Shown here piece after piece: positions 16,309 to 24,591 of a DNA stretch of 64,000 bases. Both the position numbers and the translations under genes were made by a program. This DNA is from Helicobacter_D ganmani. GTDB taxonomy: Bacteria; Campylobacterota; Campylobacteria; Campylobacterales; Helicobacteraceae. Where the stretch lies: NCBI RefSeq assembly GCF_965138225.1, contig NZ_CBCSAX010000008.1; one strand, written 5' to 3'. Numbering within the stretch: position 1 is the stretch's first letter; every line of letters begins with the position of its first letter. The notes beneath the pieces were generated by a model. It did no database searches. It was not told the DNA's origin and worked only from the letters and a program-made list of their open reading frames with translations.

Positions 16309-18000
16309 ATGCAATTAAATGGTTCAGAAATGATAATTCACTCACTCAAAAATGAGGGTGTGCAAATTGTCTTTGGCTATCCCGGAGGGGCTGCTTTGAA
16401 TATTTATGATGAGATTTATAAGCAGAAATTTTTTAAGCATATTTTAACTCGCCACGAACAAGCAGCAGTGCATGCTGCAGACGGCTACGCAAGAGCAAGT
16501 GGCAAGGTGGGAGTTGCCATTGTAACAAGTGGTCCGGGCTTTACAAACACCATTACAGGCATTGCGACTGCCTATGCGGATTCTGTGCCTTTAGTCATCA
16601 TTAGCGCGCAAGTGCCTACAAGCCTGATTGGTACAGACGCATTTCAAGAAATTGACGCCGTAGGTATTTCGCGTCCATGCACAAAACACAATTTCTTGGT
16701 AAAAACGATTGACGAACTACCCCGTATCTTAAAAGAAGCATTTTATATCGCAAGTAGCGGGCGTCCCGGTCCTGTGCATATTGATGTTCCAAAAGACATC
16801 ACTGCAACAATAGGCGAATTTAATTATCCAGACAATATCAAATTACAAACCTATAAGCCAACCTATAATGGCAATCCGCGTCAAATCAAAAAAGTTGCCC
16901 TTGCAATCAAAGAGGCAAAAAAGCCTCTCTTGTATTTAGGTGGTGGCTGTATTGCATCAAAATCCGCAAAGCTGATTCGGGAACTTTGTGAAATTACGCA
17001 TATTCCTGCTGTTAATACCTTTATGGCTTGTGGAATTTTAAGCACAAACAATCCAGATTCTTTGGGTATGGTAGGAATGCACGGAAGCTATGTTGCAAAT
17101 ATGGCAATGAGTGAAGCAGACCTTATCGTTGCACTTGGAGCGCGTTTTGACGATAGGGTAACAGGCAAATTAAGCGAATTTGGTAAATACGCACAAATCG
17201 TGCATATAGATATTGATCCTAGTAGTATTAGTAAAATCGTAGAAGCAAATTTCCCTATTGTAGGCGATGTTAGCAATGTTTTAGAGGAACTCTTGCCGCT
17301 TTTGCGCGAAGATTATGCGACACAAAATATCCTAGCGTGGCGTGAGCGTTTGGCACAATACAACAAATTGCACCCTCTAAGTTATCAAGATTCCACGACA
17401 CAACTTAAACCCCAATGGGTTATTGAAAAGATTGGAGATATTGTAGGTGAAAATGCTTTAATAAGCACAGATGTTGGGCAGCATCAAATGTGGGCGGCAC
17501 AATTTTATCCCTTTAGCTTTCCTCGCCAATTCATCAGTAGCGGAGGACTTGGAACAATGGGATTCGGCTTGCCTGCTGCAATGGGTGTAAAATGCGCATT
17601 TCCTGATAAAGTCTCCATTAACATTAGTGGAGATGGTTCTATTTTGATGAATATTCAAGAACTAATGACTTGCGCAGTGTATGGAATCCCTGTAATTAAT
17701 ATTGTTTTAAATAATAATTATTTGGGTATGGTGCGTCAATGGCAAACTTTCTTTTATGACAAACATTATTCAGAAACGGACTTAGAAAAGCAACCAGATT
17801 TTGTCAAATTGGTAGAATCTTTCGGCGGGGTAGGCTATGTTTGCAAAACAAAAGAGGAATTTATCAGTGCATTAAATGCAGCAATCAATTCCCAAAAGCC
17901 TGCTCTTTTAGATGTGCGCATTGACAGAATGGAGAATGTCTTGCCTATGGTGCCAACAGGTGGCGCATTGTTTAATATGATGTTAGAATACAAGGAGTAA
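16309..18000 (+). CDS. ilvB: Acetolactate synthase large subunit
   Basis: Thiamine-diphosphate enzyme that condenses pyruvate to acetolactate (or acetohydroxybutyrate) in branched-chain amino-acid synthesis. The 563-aa protein shows the N-terminal GYPGGAALNIYDE with catalytic Glu in RHEQAAVHAADGYARASG. The central FAD domain contains LGARFDDRVTGK. The C-terminal ThDP motif GDGSILMNIQEL ends in NNNYLGMVRQW. ATG 16309 is preceded by AGGA. It is followed 3 bp later by the regulatory subunit gene. H. pylori lacks this pathway as far as I recall; Campylobacter and enterohepatic species have it. Confidence 0.97.
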   Translation: MQLNGSEMIIHSLKNEGVQIVFGYPGGAALNIYDEIYKQKFFKHILTRHEQAAVHAADGYARASGKVGVAIVTSGPGFTNTITGIATAYADSVPLVIISAQVPTSLIGTDAFQEIDAVGISRPCTKHNFLVKTIDELPRILKEAFYIASSGRPGPVHIDVPKDITATIGEFNYPDNIKLQTYKPTYNGNPRQIKKVALAIKEAKKPLLYLGGGCIASKSAKLIRELCEITHIPAVNTFMACGILSTNNPDSLGMVGMHGSYVANMAMSEADLIVALGARFDDRVTGKLSEFGKYAQIVHIDIDPSSISKIVEANFPIVGDVSNVLEELLPLLREDYATQNILAWRERLAQYNKLHPLSYQDSTTQLKPQWVIEKIGDIVGENALISTDVGQHQMWAAQFYPFSFPRQFISSGGLGTMGFGLPAAMGVKCAFPDKVSINISGDGSILMNIQELMTCAVYGIPVINIVLNNNYLGMVRQWQTFFYDKHYSETDLEKQPDFVKLVESFGGVGYVCKTKEEFISALNAAINSQKPALLDVRIDRMENVLPMVPTGGALFNMMLEYKE

Positions 18001-18003
18001 GCA

Positions 18004-18477
18004 ATGGAAATCAGACGCACAATTGCTGTTACCGTTTTAAACGAACATGGTGTTTTATCACGCATTAGCGGATTATTTTCAGGCAGAGGATACAATATAG
18101 AATCTCTCACCGTTGCACCGATTTTGGATTCTAATCTTTCTCGCATTACAATCGCCACAAAGGGCGATAACAAAGTGCTTGAACAAATCATCAAGCAGTT
18201 GCACAAACTCATTCCCGTGCTGAAAGTCTTAGAAAACGAACAAATGATTGAGCAAGAATCTCTGCTAGTAAAATTTGGATTGGAAAGCAATTTAAGCGAA
18301 ATCAGTGCGATTTTTGGCGCTTTTAATGGAAGGCTTTTAGAAGTCAATGACAAATGTGCTATTTTTGTAGCGTGTGATACACATACGCGTATTAATACAC
18401 TTCTTAATGCACTGAAAACTCATAAGCCAAAAGACATTACGCGTAGTGGGATTTTAGCAATTGAGACTAATAATTAA
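18004..18477 (+). CDS. ilvH: Acetolactate synthase small (regulatory) subunit
   Basis: The 157-aa protein has an N-terminal ACT domain (RRTIAVTVLNEHGVLSRISGLFSGRGYNIESLTV) that mediates valine feedback inhibition and activation of IlvB. A C-terminal IlvH-type domain (about residues 80-155) follows. It lies 3 bp after ilvB and 8 bp before lpxD, so is co-transcribed. The ilvB-ilvH-lpxD order is the one I recall for C. jejuni Cj0574-Cj0576. Confidence 0.95.
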   Translation: MEIRRTIAVTVLNEHGVLSRISGLFSGRGYNIESLTVAPILDSNLSRITIATKGDNKVLEQIIKQLHKLIPVLKVLENEQMIEQESLLVKFGLESNLSEISAIFGAFNGRLLEVNDKCAIFVACDTHTRINTLLNALKTHKPKDITRSGILAIETNN

Positions 18478-18485
18478 GGCAGGAT

Positions 18486-19490
18486 ATGGAATTTAAAAAA
18501 ATTATTGAAATCCTAAACCAAGAAGATGCTTTAGAATGCGTAATGTATCACAATGGCACAGAATGGTTGAAGCATTCTAGTTTTTTGGATTCTTTCCCTA
18601 TCCACAATTTAGAATCTCCACAAGAAGCCATAGAGGATTCTATTACTTTTTTAGAAAAAGAGCAGTATTTTGAACAAATCTCACAAACCAAAGCTAAAGT
18701 CGTTTTAGTGCGCAAAACACACTTACATGCGATTCCACATTCAGCTTTTGCAATTATCTGCGAAAATCCTTACCTTTCAATGGCGTATCTGACAAAATAC
18801 TTTGCCAAACCTCTCTTTGCCTCCAAAGAATCTCCAAAGATTCAAGATTCTGCTTACATTGCCCCCAACGCAGTGATTGGAAATGGAAGCAAAATCGGTG
18901 CGAACTGCACAATTATGTCAAGTGTAACGATTGGGGAAAATGTCAAAATCGGCGCAAACTGCGTTCTATTTCCGGGTGTATGTATTTATAACGATTGTGA
19001 AATCGGAGACAATGTCAGAATCCACGCAAATAGTGTTGTTGGCAGTGATGGATTTGGTTATGCACATACAAAAGAGGGGAAACATATCAAAATTTATCAT
19101 AATGGCAAAGTTGTACTAGAAAATGATGTAGAAGTCGGCGCAAATACAACAATTGACCGCGCAGTTTTTGGACAAACAAGAATCAAACAAGGAACAAAAA
19201 TAGATAATCTCGTGCAAATTGGGCATAATTGTAACATCGGGGAATATTCTATCATTGTTTCACAAGCTGGAATCTCTGGCTCCACAACTACAGGGCGCAA
19301 TGTAGTGCTAGGAGGGCAAAGTGGAAGTGCAGGACATCTACATATTGGTGATTTTACACAAATAGGCGCAAGAGGCGCGATTAGCAAAAGTTTGCCAGCA
19401 TTTGGGAAATTTTCAGGACACCCACTTTTGCCAATTCAAGATTGGCTTAAACTGCAAGCTTTACTTAAAAAAATGCTAAAAAAGAAATAA
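18486..19490 (+). CDS. lpxD: UDP-3-O-(3-hydroxyacyl)glucosamine N-acyltransferase
   Basis: Third step of lipid A synthesis in the cytoplasm. The 334-aa protein has an N-terminal uridine-binding domain (to about residue 110) and a left-handed beta-helix of hexapeptide repeats (IGNGSKIGANCTIM ... IGENVKIGANC). The catalytic His lies in the GSDGFGYAH and QIGHNCNIGE region, and a C-terminal helix follows. The length is normal for LpxD. LpxA is shorter and lacks the N-domain; the latter argues against GlmU or serine acetyltransferase. Last gene of the ilvB unit. Confidence 0.95.
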   Translation: MEFKKIIEILNQEDALECVMYHNGTEWLKHSSFLDSFPIHNLESPQEAIEDSITFLEKEQYFEQISQTKAKVVLVRKTHLHAIPHSAFAIICENPYLSMAYLTKYFAKPLFASKESPKIQDSAYIAPNAVIGNGSKIGANCTIMSSVTIGENVKIGANCVLFPGVCIYNDCEIGDNVRIHANSVVGSDGFGYAHTKEGKHIKIYHNGKVVLENDVEVGANTTIDRAVFGQTRIKQGTKIDNLVQIGHNCNIGEYSIIVSQAGISGSTTTGRNVVLGGQSGSAGHLHIGDFTQIGARGAISKSLPAFGKFSGHPLLPIQDWLKLQALLKKMLKKK

Positions 19491-19560
19491 AATATATTAA
19501 GGATATTCTAAGTTACTGGGTTATATTATTTAATATTTTAATTTTAAATGGAGGTCATTT

Positions 19561-19887
19561 ATGAAAGAAGCGGTGATTTATAAAACAATTCCTTTGGAAG
19601 ATAGCGAAGGTGGAACTCTTGAGTTTGCAGTAATTGAAAAGCCATATGGAGAAGGCAGCAAAGCAGTTGTAAGCATCTGTGCTTCATTGGGTGGAGGAAA
19701 AGAAAGCTGGAAAGTTCATATCCCCTTAACACAGATTAAAGAATCTTGCAAAGCTTTAAAAGGAGCAAAAAAAGCACGTAAAAAATGTAAAGACGCAAAG
19801 AAAAAAGAAGCTAAAGCAAAAGAAGTAAAAAAAGATAAAAAGACAAAAGTAGAGACAACAAAAGAAACAAAAACTCCAAAGAAGTAG
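19561..19887 (+). CDS. Small protein with Lys-rich histone-like tail, paralogue of next gene
   Basis: A 108-aa protein preceded by a strong GGAGG site. Residues 1-70 form a compact domain with the pattern IPL ... SKAVVSICASLGGG ... WKVHIPLTQIKESCKALKGAKKA. From about residue 70 it becomes almost pure Lys/Ala/Glu/Thr (KKARKKCKDAKKKEAKAKEV...), like histone H1 C-terminal tails. The next gene, 5 bp downstream, repeats the folded domain. No signal peptide. I do not recognise the family; binding to nucleic acid or another polyanion is suggested by the tail only. An AT-rich promoter region with TTATATTATT lies just upstream. Confidence 0.75.
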   Translation: MKEAVIYKTIPLEDSEGGTLEFAVIEKPYGEGSKAVVSICASLGGGKESWKVHIPLTQIKESCKALKGAKKARKKCKDAKKKEAKAKEVKKDKKTKVETTKETKTPKK

Positions 19888-19892
19888 CTTAA

Positions 19893-20132
19893 ATGAAGCA
19901 AAGAATCAAAAAAGTAACTTATACGATTCCATTGCGAGGAGACTTGGCAAAAAATGGAAATATCATTGTTTCGTCTTTTGATATCCCTAGCAAAAAGAAC
20001 AAAAAACATCAAGCAGTCTCTATTATGGTTGAATTAGAGGATACTAGTGATTCTCCAGCACAATGGGAAGTTATTATTCCTAGAAAACAGATAAAAAAAC
20101 TTCGCAAAGCCCTTAAAAAAGTCTGCAAATAA
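19893..20132 (+). CDS. Small basic protein, paralogue of preceding gene without the tail
   Basis: A 79-aa basic protein. Its segments TYTIPLRGDL, KHQAVSIMVELED and QWEVIIPRKQIKKLRKALKK line up with the corresponding strands and terminal helix of the 108-aa protein upstream, indicating a tandem duplication. It lacks the Lys-rich extension and ends after the helix with KKVCK. It lies 5 bp after its paralogue and is followed by an inverted repeat. Family unknown; the two may form a heteromer. Confidence 0.7.
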   Translation: MKQRIKKVTYTIPLRGDLAKNGNIIVSSFDIPSKKNKKHQAVSIMVELEDTSDSPAQWEVIIPRKQIKKLRKALKKVCK

Positions 20133-20163
20133 ACTCTTAATAATTTTTGAAGTTGTTAAGAGT
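20133..20163. terminator. Hairpin between convergent small basic gene and msrA
   Basis: ACTCTTAATAA (20133-20143) can pair with TTGTTAAGAGT (20153-20163), 11 pairs including one G-U, around a nine-base T-rich loop. No clear T-run follows on the plus strand. It sits between convergent stops, so is best read as a terminator. Confidence 0.5.
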
Positions 20164-20179
20164 CATTGCAAATCTTAAA

Positions 20180-20674
20180 TTACAAAGGGTGCAGTGCAGC
20201 ACTTAAATCAATATGACAATAGCCATAAGGATTTTTGGCAAGATATTTTTGATGGTAAGATTCTGCGGGATAGAAATTTTTTAAAACTCCAATCTCTGTA
20301 ACAATCTTGTTTGGTAATTTTTGTTGATAAGATTCTACAAATTGTTGAATTCTTTCTAACATTTGAGAATCTTGCGCATAAATGCCACTTCGGTATTGCG
20401 TGCCAACATCATTGCCTTGATAATTCAATGCAAAAGGGTCAATAATACTAAAAAATCGCGCCAAAACTTCTTCTAAAGTCAATTTTACTTCATCAAATAC
20501 AAATCTTATAGCCTCCACAGCACCTGTCGTGCCACTACAAACTTGCTCATAAGTTGGAAATTCTACTTCAGAATTTGCATAACCCACTTGCGATTCTACT
20601 GCGCCATTTAATCTATCAAAATAGCCCTGCACACCCCAAAAACAACCACCTGCTAAATAAATAATTTGTTGCAC
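20180..20674 (-). CDS. msrA: Peptide methionine sulfoxide reductase A
   Basis: Reduces the S-epimer of methionine sulfoxide in proteins. The 164-aa protein has the catalytic GGCFWG motif at residues 9-14, the GYANSEVEFPTYEQVCSG segment and the later FYPAESYHQKYL typical of MsrA. No MsrB fusion is present. It starts with GTG at 20674, AAGGAA lying 6 nt before it. A single-gene unit convergent with the small basic genes. Confidence 0.96.
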   Translation of the reverse strand: MQQIIYLAGGCFWGVQGYFDRLNGAVESQVGYANSEVEFPTYEQVCSGTTGAVEAIRFVFDEVKLTLEEVLARFFSIIDPFALNYQGNDVGTQYRSGIYAQDSQMLERIQQFVESYQQKLPNKIVTEIGVLKNFYPAESYHQKYLAKNPYGYCHIDLSAALHPL

Positions 20675-20775
20675 TGCATTTCCTTAAACTAAAAAGAATA
20701 AAAAATCACTTTTTTGTCGCATAAATCACAAGAGATTATATCCAAAACTTCAACTTTTGTTTGAGATTTTGACGC

Positions 20776-20781
20776 TATAAT
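20776..20781 (+). promoter_or_regulatory. -10 element of the AEC transporter gene
   Basis: TATAAT at 20776-20781, about 40 bp before the ATG at 20822, in the 147-bp divergent gap with msrA. Confidence 0.5.
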
Positions 20782-20821
20782 TCTATTTTTCACGAATATC
20801 ACTCTTAAATAAGGATTCTAA

Positions 20822-21730
20822 ATGTTTATTTTCAATCCACTTTTTACTATTTTTGTTTTACTTATGGGTGGCTATATTGCAAAACTTGTTGGAGTCTTAA
20901 AACAAAAGCAATCCCGCACTCTTTTGGATTTTGCAATCACCTTTACAATTCCCTGTCTTATCTTTGATGGAATTTATCATTTAAATCTTGATTGGACTTT
21001 AACTCTGCTAATCTTAACAGGACTTACTTGCAGCTTACTTGGGGGATTCATTGCAATGGTGATTGGCTATTTTTTTCGATTTTCACGCGCAACAATCATT
21101 AGTATGTTCTTACTCTCGTCTTTTGGAAACACACTTTTTATCGGGATTCCTATTGTTGTAGGGATTTATGACACAAGTTTCATTGGCAAAGTCGTATTTT
21201 ATGATGCTTTGGCCACAGCTCTGCCCTTTTCACTTCTTGCACCCTTTATTTTATCTCTTGGAGGAAATCAGCCCATTAGTTTTTTACAAAATATCAAACG
21301 CATTTTGATTTTTCCTCCCTTTATCGCACTGACATTAGGATTTTTGTGCAAATTTGTTGAGCTACCAGATTTTATCTTTGGTCCCATTCGCGCATTAGGT
21401 GGTGCAACTACCGCGGTTGCACTCTTTGCTATCGGACTTGGACTTGGATTTGGCGCAATCAAGAGTGCTTACAAAAGCGCAACGATTGTAATTTTATGCA
21501 AAACACTCGTTACACCTTTATTATTTATTGGAATCTTAAAACTTCTCAATGTAGAATTTGGTCCAAATAGCATTCTTGCAATTTTGGAATCCTCTATGCC
21601 GACAATGGCACTTGCTGGAGCAATGATTATCAAGGCGAAACTAGATTCCAATCTTGCAGTTAGCTCCATTGCTTTTGGAATCCTCTTTTCTTTCGTTTCT
21701 GTTCCGTTTTTGTGCTACCTCTTGCTTTAA
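20822..21730 (+). CDS. AEC (auxin efflux carrier) family transporter
   Basis: A 302-aa inner membrane protein with about ten hydrophobic segments and the two-half arrangement of the AEC family (MdcF/YfdV type). Conserved features include the NxxFIGIP-like segment GNTLFIGIPIVVGIY and the second-half ESSMPTMALAGAMI. Members export or import small organic acids such as malonate or malate; the substrate cannot be read from sequence. Start ATG follows AAGGA. A small hairpin TTGCTT/AAGCAA spans the stop codon. Confidence 0.88.
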   Translation: MFIFNPLFTIFVLLMGGYIAKLVGVLKQKQSRTLLDFAITFTIPCLIFDGIYHLNLDWTLTLLILTGLTCSLLGGFIAMVIGYFFRFSRATIISMFLLSSFGNTLFIGIPIVVGIYDTSFIGKVVFYDALATALPFSLLAPFILSLGGNQPISFLQNIKRILIFPPFIALTLGFLCKFVELPDFIFGPIRALGGATTAVALFAIGLGLGFGAIKSAYKSATIVILCKTLVTPLLFIGILKLLNVEFGPNSILAILESSMPTMALAGAMIIKAKLDSNLAVSSIAFGILFSFVSVPFLCYLLL

Positions 21731-21770
21731 ATAAGCAAAAATTTAAACTATTTTTAAATGATAATTTGGG

Positions 21771-21776
21771 TATAAT
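21771..21776 (+). promoter_or_regulatory. -10 element of the usp gene
   Basis: TATAAT at 21771-21776 (GGGTATAATCTTAAG), 31 bp before the ATG at 21807. Confidence 0.55.
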
Positions 21777-21806
21777 CTTAAGAATATCTATAAAAAGGCT
21801 TGTATT

Positions 21807-22628
21807 ATGAAAAATAGAATTGTCGTAGCAACCGATTTTTCACAAAGTAGTTTGACAGCACTTACAAAAGCTATGTTTTTAGCTAAAAAGCAAAAATATA
21901 CGCTAGATGTTGTGCATGTTGTAGAGTATTCCATTTTCCACGACCCCAAAAAAGACAAGAAGGTAGGCAAGGAAGCACTTGCAAAATTTATTGCAGATAA
22001 TTTTCCCACACCAGAAGTAGAAATCTCACAATTTTGCTATGTTGGCACAATCCACCAAGAAATCAACAAACACGCAAAAGAGCGCGAATGTCGCTTACTG
22101 CTTGTAGGAGCAACAGGTGAAACACAATATTTAACAGAAGTTTTACTAGGTTCAGTAACAAAAAAAATCATCAGAAAATCTGAAATTCCCGTGCTTGTAA
22201 CCAAAAATGAGGCGCTTCCAGATTATGTTAATATTTTCTCACCAACTGATTTTTCGGATAATTCTCTTAAGCTTGCCAAAACAACAAGAAAATTTTTCCC
22301 AGAAGCAAATTTAGTCTTTTACCATATGATTTCTCGCCCATTTGAATTGCGTTTAGGACGTTATGGCGCAGATGAAGAGCAAATCTCTAAATTCAATAAA
22401 AGCGCAGAAGAAGAAGCGAGAAAATACTCCAAGAAGTTTTTGGAAAATTTCTCTGGCAAAAATGAAATGGTGCTTGATAGTGGTATTCTTTCTTATACCC
22501 GTCTTTTGAGCGTAGCAGAATCCAAAAATGTCTCACTCATTGCATTGCCAACAAGTGGAAAAATTAGCTTTTTTGCCTTAGATGTGCTACAAAATGCACA
22601 TGTAGATGTGCTAATTTGGAAATTTTAA
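21807..22628 (+). CDS. Tandem universal stress protein
   Basis: A 273-aa cytoplasmic protein with two Usp domains. The first (1-133) starts IVVATDFSQSS and has the nucleotide-binding pattern G-x2-G-x9-GS (GATG ... LLGS, about residues 109-124). The second (about 140-273) begins VNIFSPTDFSDNS but lacks that loop, so only one half is likely to bind ATP. The family is linked to stress survival; no regulator target is evident. It is monocistronic with its own promoter. Confidence 0.9.
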   Translation: MKNRIVVATDFSQSSLTALTKAMFLAKKQKYTLDVVHVVEYSIFHDPKKDKKVGKEALAKFIADNFPTPEVEISQFCYVGTIHQEINKHAKERECRLLLVGATGETQYLTEVLLGSVTKKIIRKSEIPVLVTKNEALPDYVNIFSPTDFSDNSLKLAKTTRKFFPEANLVFYHMISRPFELRLGRYGADEEQISKFNKSAEEEARKYSKKFLENFSGKNEMVLDSGILSYTRLLSVAESKNVSLIALPTSGKISFFALDVLQNAHVDVLIWKF

Positions 22629-22670
22629 TCCATTCTTAATGCTTTCTCACAACTTTATCTTACCTGACAA

Positions 22671-22700
22671 GCTAGAATCGTAATCCAATGCGATTCTAGC
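22671..22700. promoter_or_regulatory. Perfect 10-bp inverted repeat upstream of comEC
   Basis: GCTAGAATCG (22671-22680) and CGATTCTAGC (22691-22700) are exact inverted copies separated by ten bases. They lie between the usp stop (22628) and the comEC ATG (22722). No T-run follows on either strand, so it is not a standard terminator. It could terminate usp, structure the comEC leader, or bind a protein. Confidence 0.5.
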
Positions 22701-22721
22701 AATCCACAGCAAAGGCAATCT

Positions 22722-24005
22722 ATGCATAATCTCTCACCGCCTTTGTTTTTTACTCTCAAAGAGCGTTTGATTTTCTTTGTTTTTTTGTGCCTTATTCTGT
22801 GTCTCACGCTTGGTTTTAAATTCTATCAATTCCATATTTTAAAGTCTCAAAACAATCCTCAAATTACTGCACAAGTTCTTTTGCAATACACCAAAAGCAA
22901 ACAAAACAAAACCTATTTTGTACTCAAGCTCAAAAGCAATTTTGGCACTTTTTACACCACATCACGAGAGGATTTGCGGGATTTGAAGTATCGTTTCTTG
23001 AGCTTACGCGTTATCTTAGATAAAGTTTCTTTTTGGGAATTTTTGCGCGGATTCTATGCGCCGAGCTTTAACCTCATCTTACTTCCTTTTGAGGATTTTA
23101 GGAAGCCCTTAAGAGAGGCAATTCTAAACCAACACGCAACAAAGCTTATGGGCGAATATTACTTGACACTCTTTCTGTCTGATAGCTTACCGCAGGAGTG
23201 GAGAACTTTAGCCCAAAGCTATGGAATCTCACATATTTTCGCCATTTCTGGATTCCATACAGGAATCTTAAGTGCAATTGGATTTCTAATTTTAGGATTC
23301 TTTTATAAGCCCTTACATCAACGATTTTTCCCTTATCGCAATATTCTTTTTGATTTGGGATTCCTTGTTGTTTTGGGACTGATTGCCTATTATTTTTTAC
23401 TCACACAATCTCCCTCTTATTTGCGCGCTTTGGCGATGAGTTGTGTAGCATTTTTTCTACTTTGGCGTGGCTTTAATGTCTTGCGCATGGAGTCTCTCTT
23501 GTGGTGCATTTTTGTTTTGGTTGCCTTTTTTCCGCAGCTTATTTTTTCTATTGGATTTTATTTTTCTAGTTTGGGTGTTTTATATATTTCCTTATTTTTC
23601 AAATACTTTAAGATTCCACAAAATACCAAAGGCAAGATTCTATATAGCCTCGCCTTAAACGCTTCAACCTTTTTTCTAATGGGAATCGTGGTTTATTATT
23701 TCTTTCCTTATTTTTCACCCCTGTCTCTTTTTTCGCTTTTGCTTACGCCACTTTTTATTTTCTATTATCCTTTAGAGTTATTGCTTCATCTATTTGGCTT
23801 TGGTGGGTTTTTGGATTCTCTTTTGCTTGCTTGGGTAGGCTTCAAGACACATACTATCACATTGCAACCAAACCTCATTGCGTTTATTTTGTGTAATGCA
23901 CTTAGTCTTTTAGCTATTTTTTACTACCACGCTTTTTGGATTCTTTTAACCATTAATTTAGTCTATTATAGCTATGGAATCTATTTGTATTTTTATGGAA
24001 TTTAA
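22722..24005 (+). CDS. comEC: ComEC/Rec2-family DNA uptake channel protein
   Basis: Inner membrane protein that passes single-stranded DNA into the cytoplasm during natural transformation. The 427-aa protein has an N-terminal membrane anchor and a small OB-like soluble part (residues 50-120). The Competence domain follows, with the signature SHIFAISGFHTGIL near residue 170 and multiple membrane helices. There is no C-terminal metallo-beta-lactamase domain, as in the short H. pylori ComEC (HP1361). It is followed by DUF502 and ubiA genes; in H. pylori comEC also neighbours ubiA (HP1360). Confidence 0.92.
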   Translation: MHNLSPPLFFTLKERLIFFVFLCLILCLTLGFKFYQFHILKSQNNPQITAQVLLQYTKSKQNKTYFVLKLKSNFGTFYTTSREDLRDLKYRFLSLRVILDKVSFWEFLRGFYAPSFNLILLPFEDFRKPLREAILNQHATKLMGEYYLTLFLSDSLPQEWRTLAQSYGISHIFAISGFHTGILSAIGFLILGFFYKPLHQRFFPYRNILFDLGFLVVLGLIAYYFLLTQSPSYLRALAMSCVAFFLLWRGFNVLRMESLLWCIFVLVAFFPQLIFSIGFYFSSLGVLYISLFFKYFKIPQNTKGKILYSLALNASTFFLMGIVVYYFFPYFSPLSLFSLLLTPLFIFYYPLELLLHLFGFGGFLDSLLLAWVGFKTHTITLQPNLIAFILCNALSLLAIFYYHAFWILLTINLVYYSYGIYLYFYGI

Positions 24006-24045
24006 GCTAAAATGCAAAGATTATTTAAATTTTAAGGCTTAGATT

Positions 24046-24588
24046 GTGAATCCTATCCTCTCCAAAATCGGCAAGGGTCTCTTTGCGATTCTCCCCTTTT
24101 TGTTACTTTTTTGGATTTTTTCTTTCGTTTATGAATTTTGTGCCAAAATTTTTTACTCTATCTTTGGAATCACAAACGCGAATCTTTTTGTAACCCTCCT
24201 CATTTGTTTCTTGAGCCTTGCTCTGCTCTATTATATTGGACTTTTAGTAGAAAAAAACAAAGAAGTTTTGTTTATCAAAATTACAGAAATGCTAATTACC
24301 AAGATTCCACTTGTCAAAGGCGTTTATTCTGGAATCAAAGAGGTTTTAAAAATCTTTTTGGGTAAAAATGAAGAGGGATATTTGGGCGTTGCTTCTATCC
24401 ATATTGGAGAAATGGAATTGATAGGGTTCATCACCAAAGAGGAAGGGGAAAGTTTTTGGATTTTTGTTCCTACAACTCCCAATCCCACTTCAGGTTTTCT
24501 CCTAAAACTTCCCAAAACGCAAGTCCAAATTTCGGATTTATCTGTTAGTGATGGATTTAAGAAAATTATTTCTTTGGGTGTAAGATAA
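24046..24588 (+). CDS. DUF502-family membrane protein
   Basis: A 180-aa protein with two N-terminal hydrophobic helices (LFAILPFLLLFWIFSF and FVTLLICFLSLALLYYIGLL). A soluble part follows with the family features IPLVKGVYSGIKEVLKIF, GFITKE and FVPTTPNPTSGFLL. DUF502 proteins are widespread in bacteria and of unknown role. Start GTG at 24046 with AAGG upstream; a possible TAAAAT -10 lies near 24008. It ends 3 bp before ubiA. Confidence 0.9.
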   Translation: MNPILSKIGKGLFAILPFLLLFWIFSFVYEFCAKIFYSIFGITNANLFVTLLICFLSLALLYYIGLLVEKNKEVLFIKITEMLITKIPLVKGVYSGIKEVLKIFLGKNEEGYLGVASIHIGEMELIGFITKEEGESFWIFVPTTPNPTSGFLLKLPKTQVQISDLSVSDGFKKIISLGVR

Positions 24589-24591
24589 ATT

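Noticed and set aside
19716..20012. Minus-strand hydrophobic frame opposite the Lys-rich genes
   Set aside because: Phe/Leu-rich only because it is the complement of Lys codons; no ribosome site.
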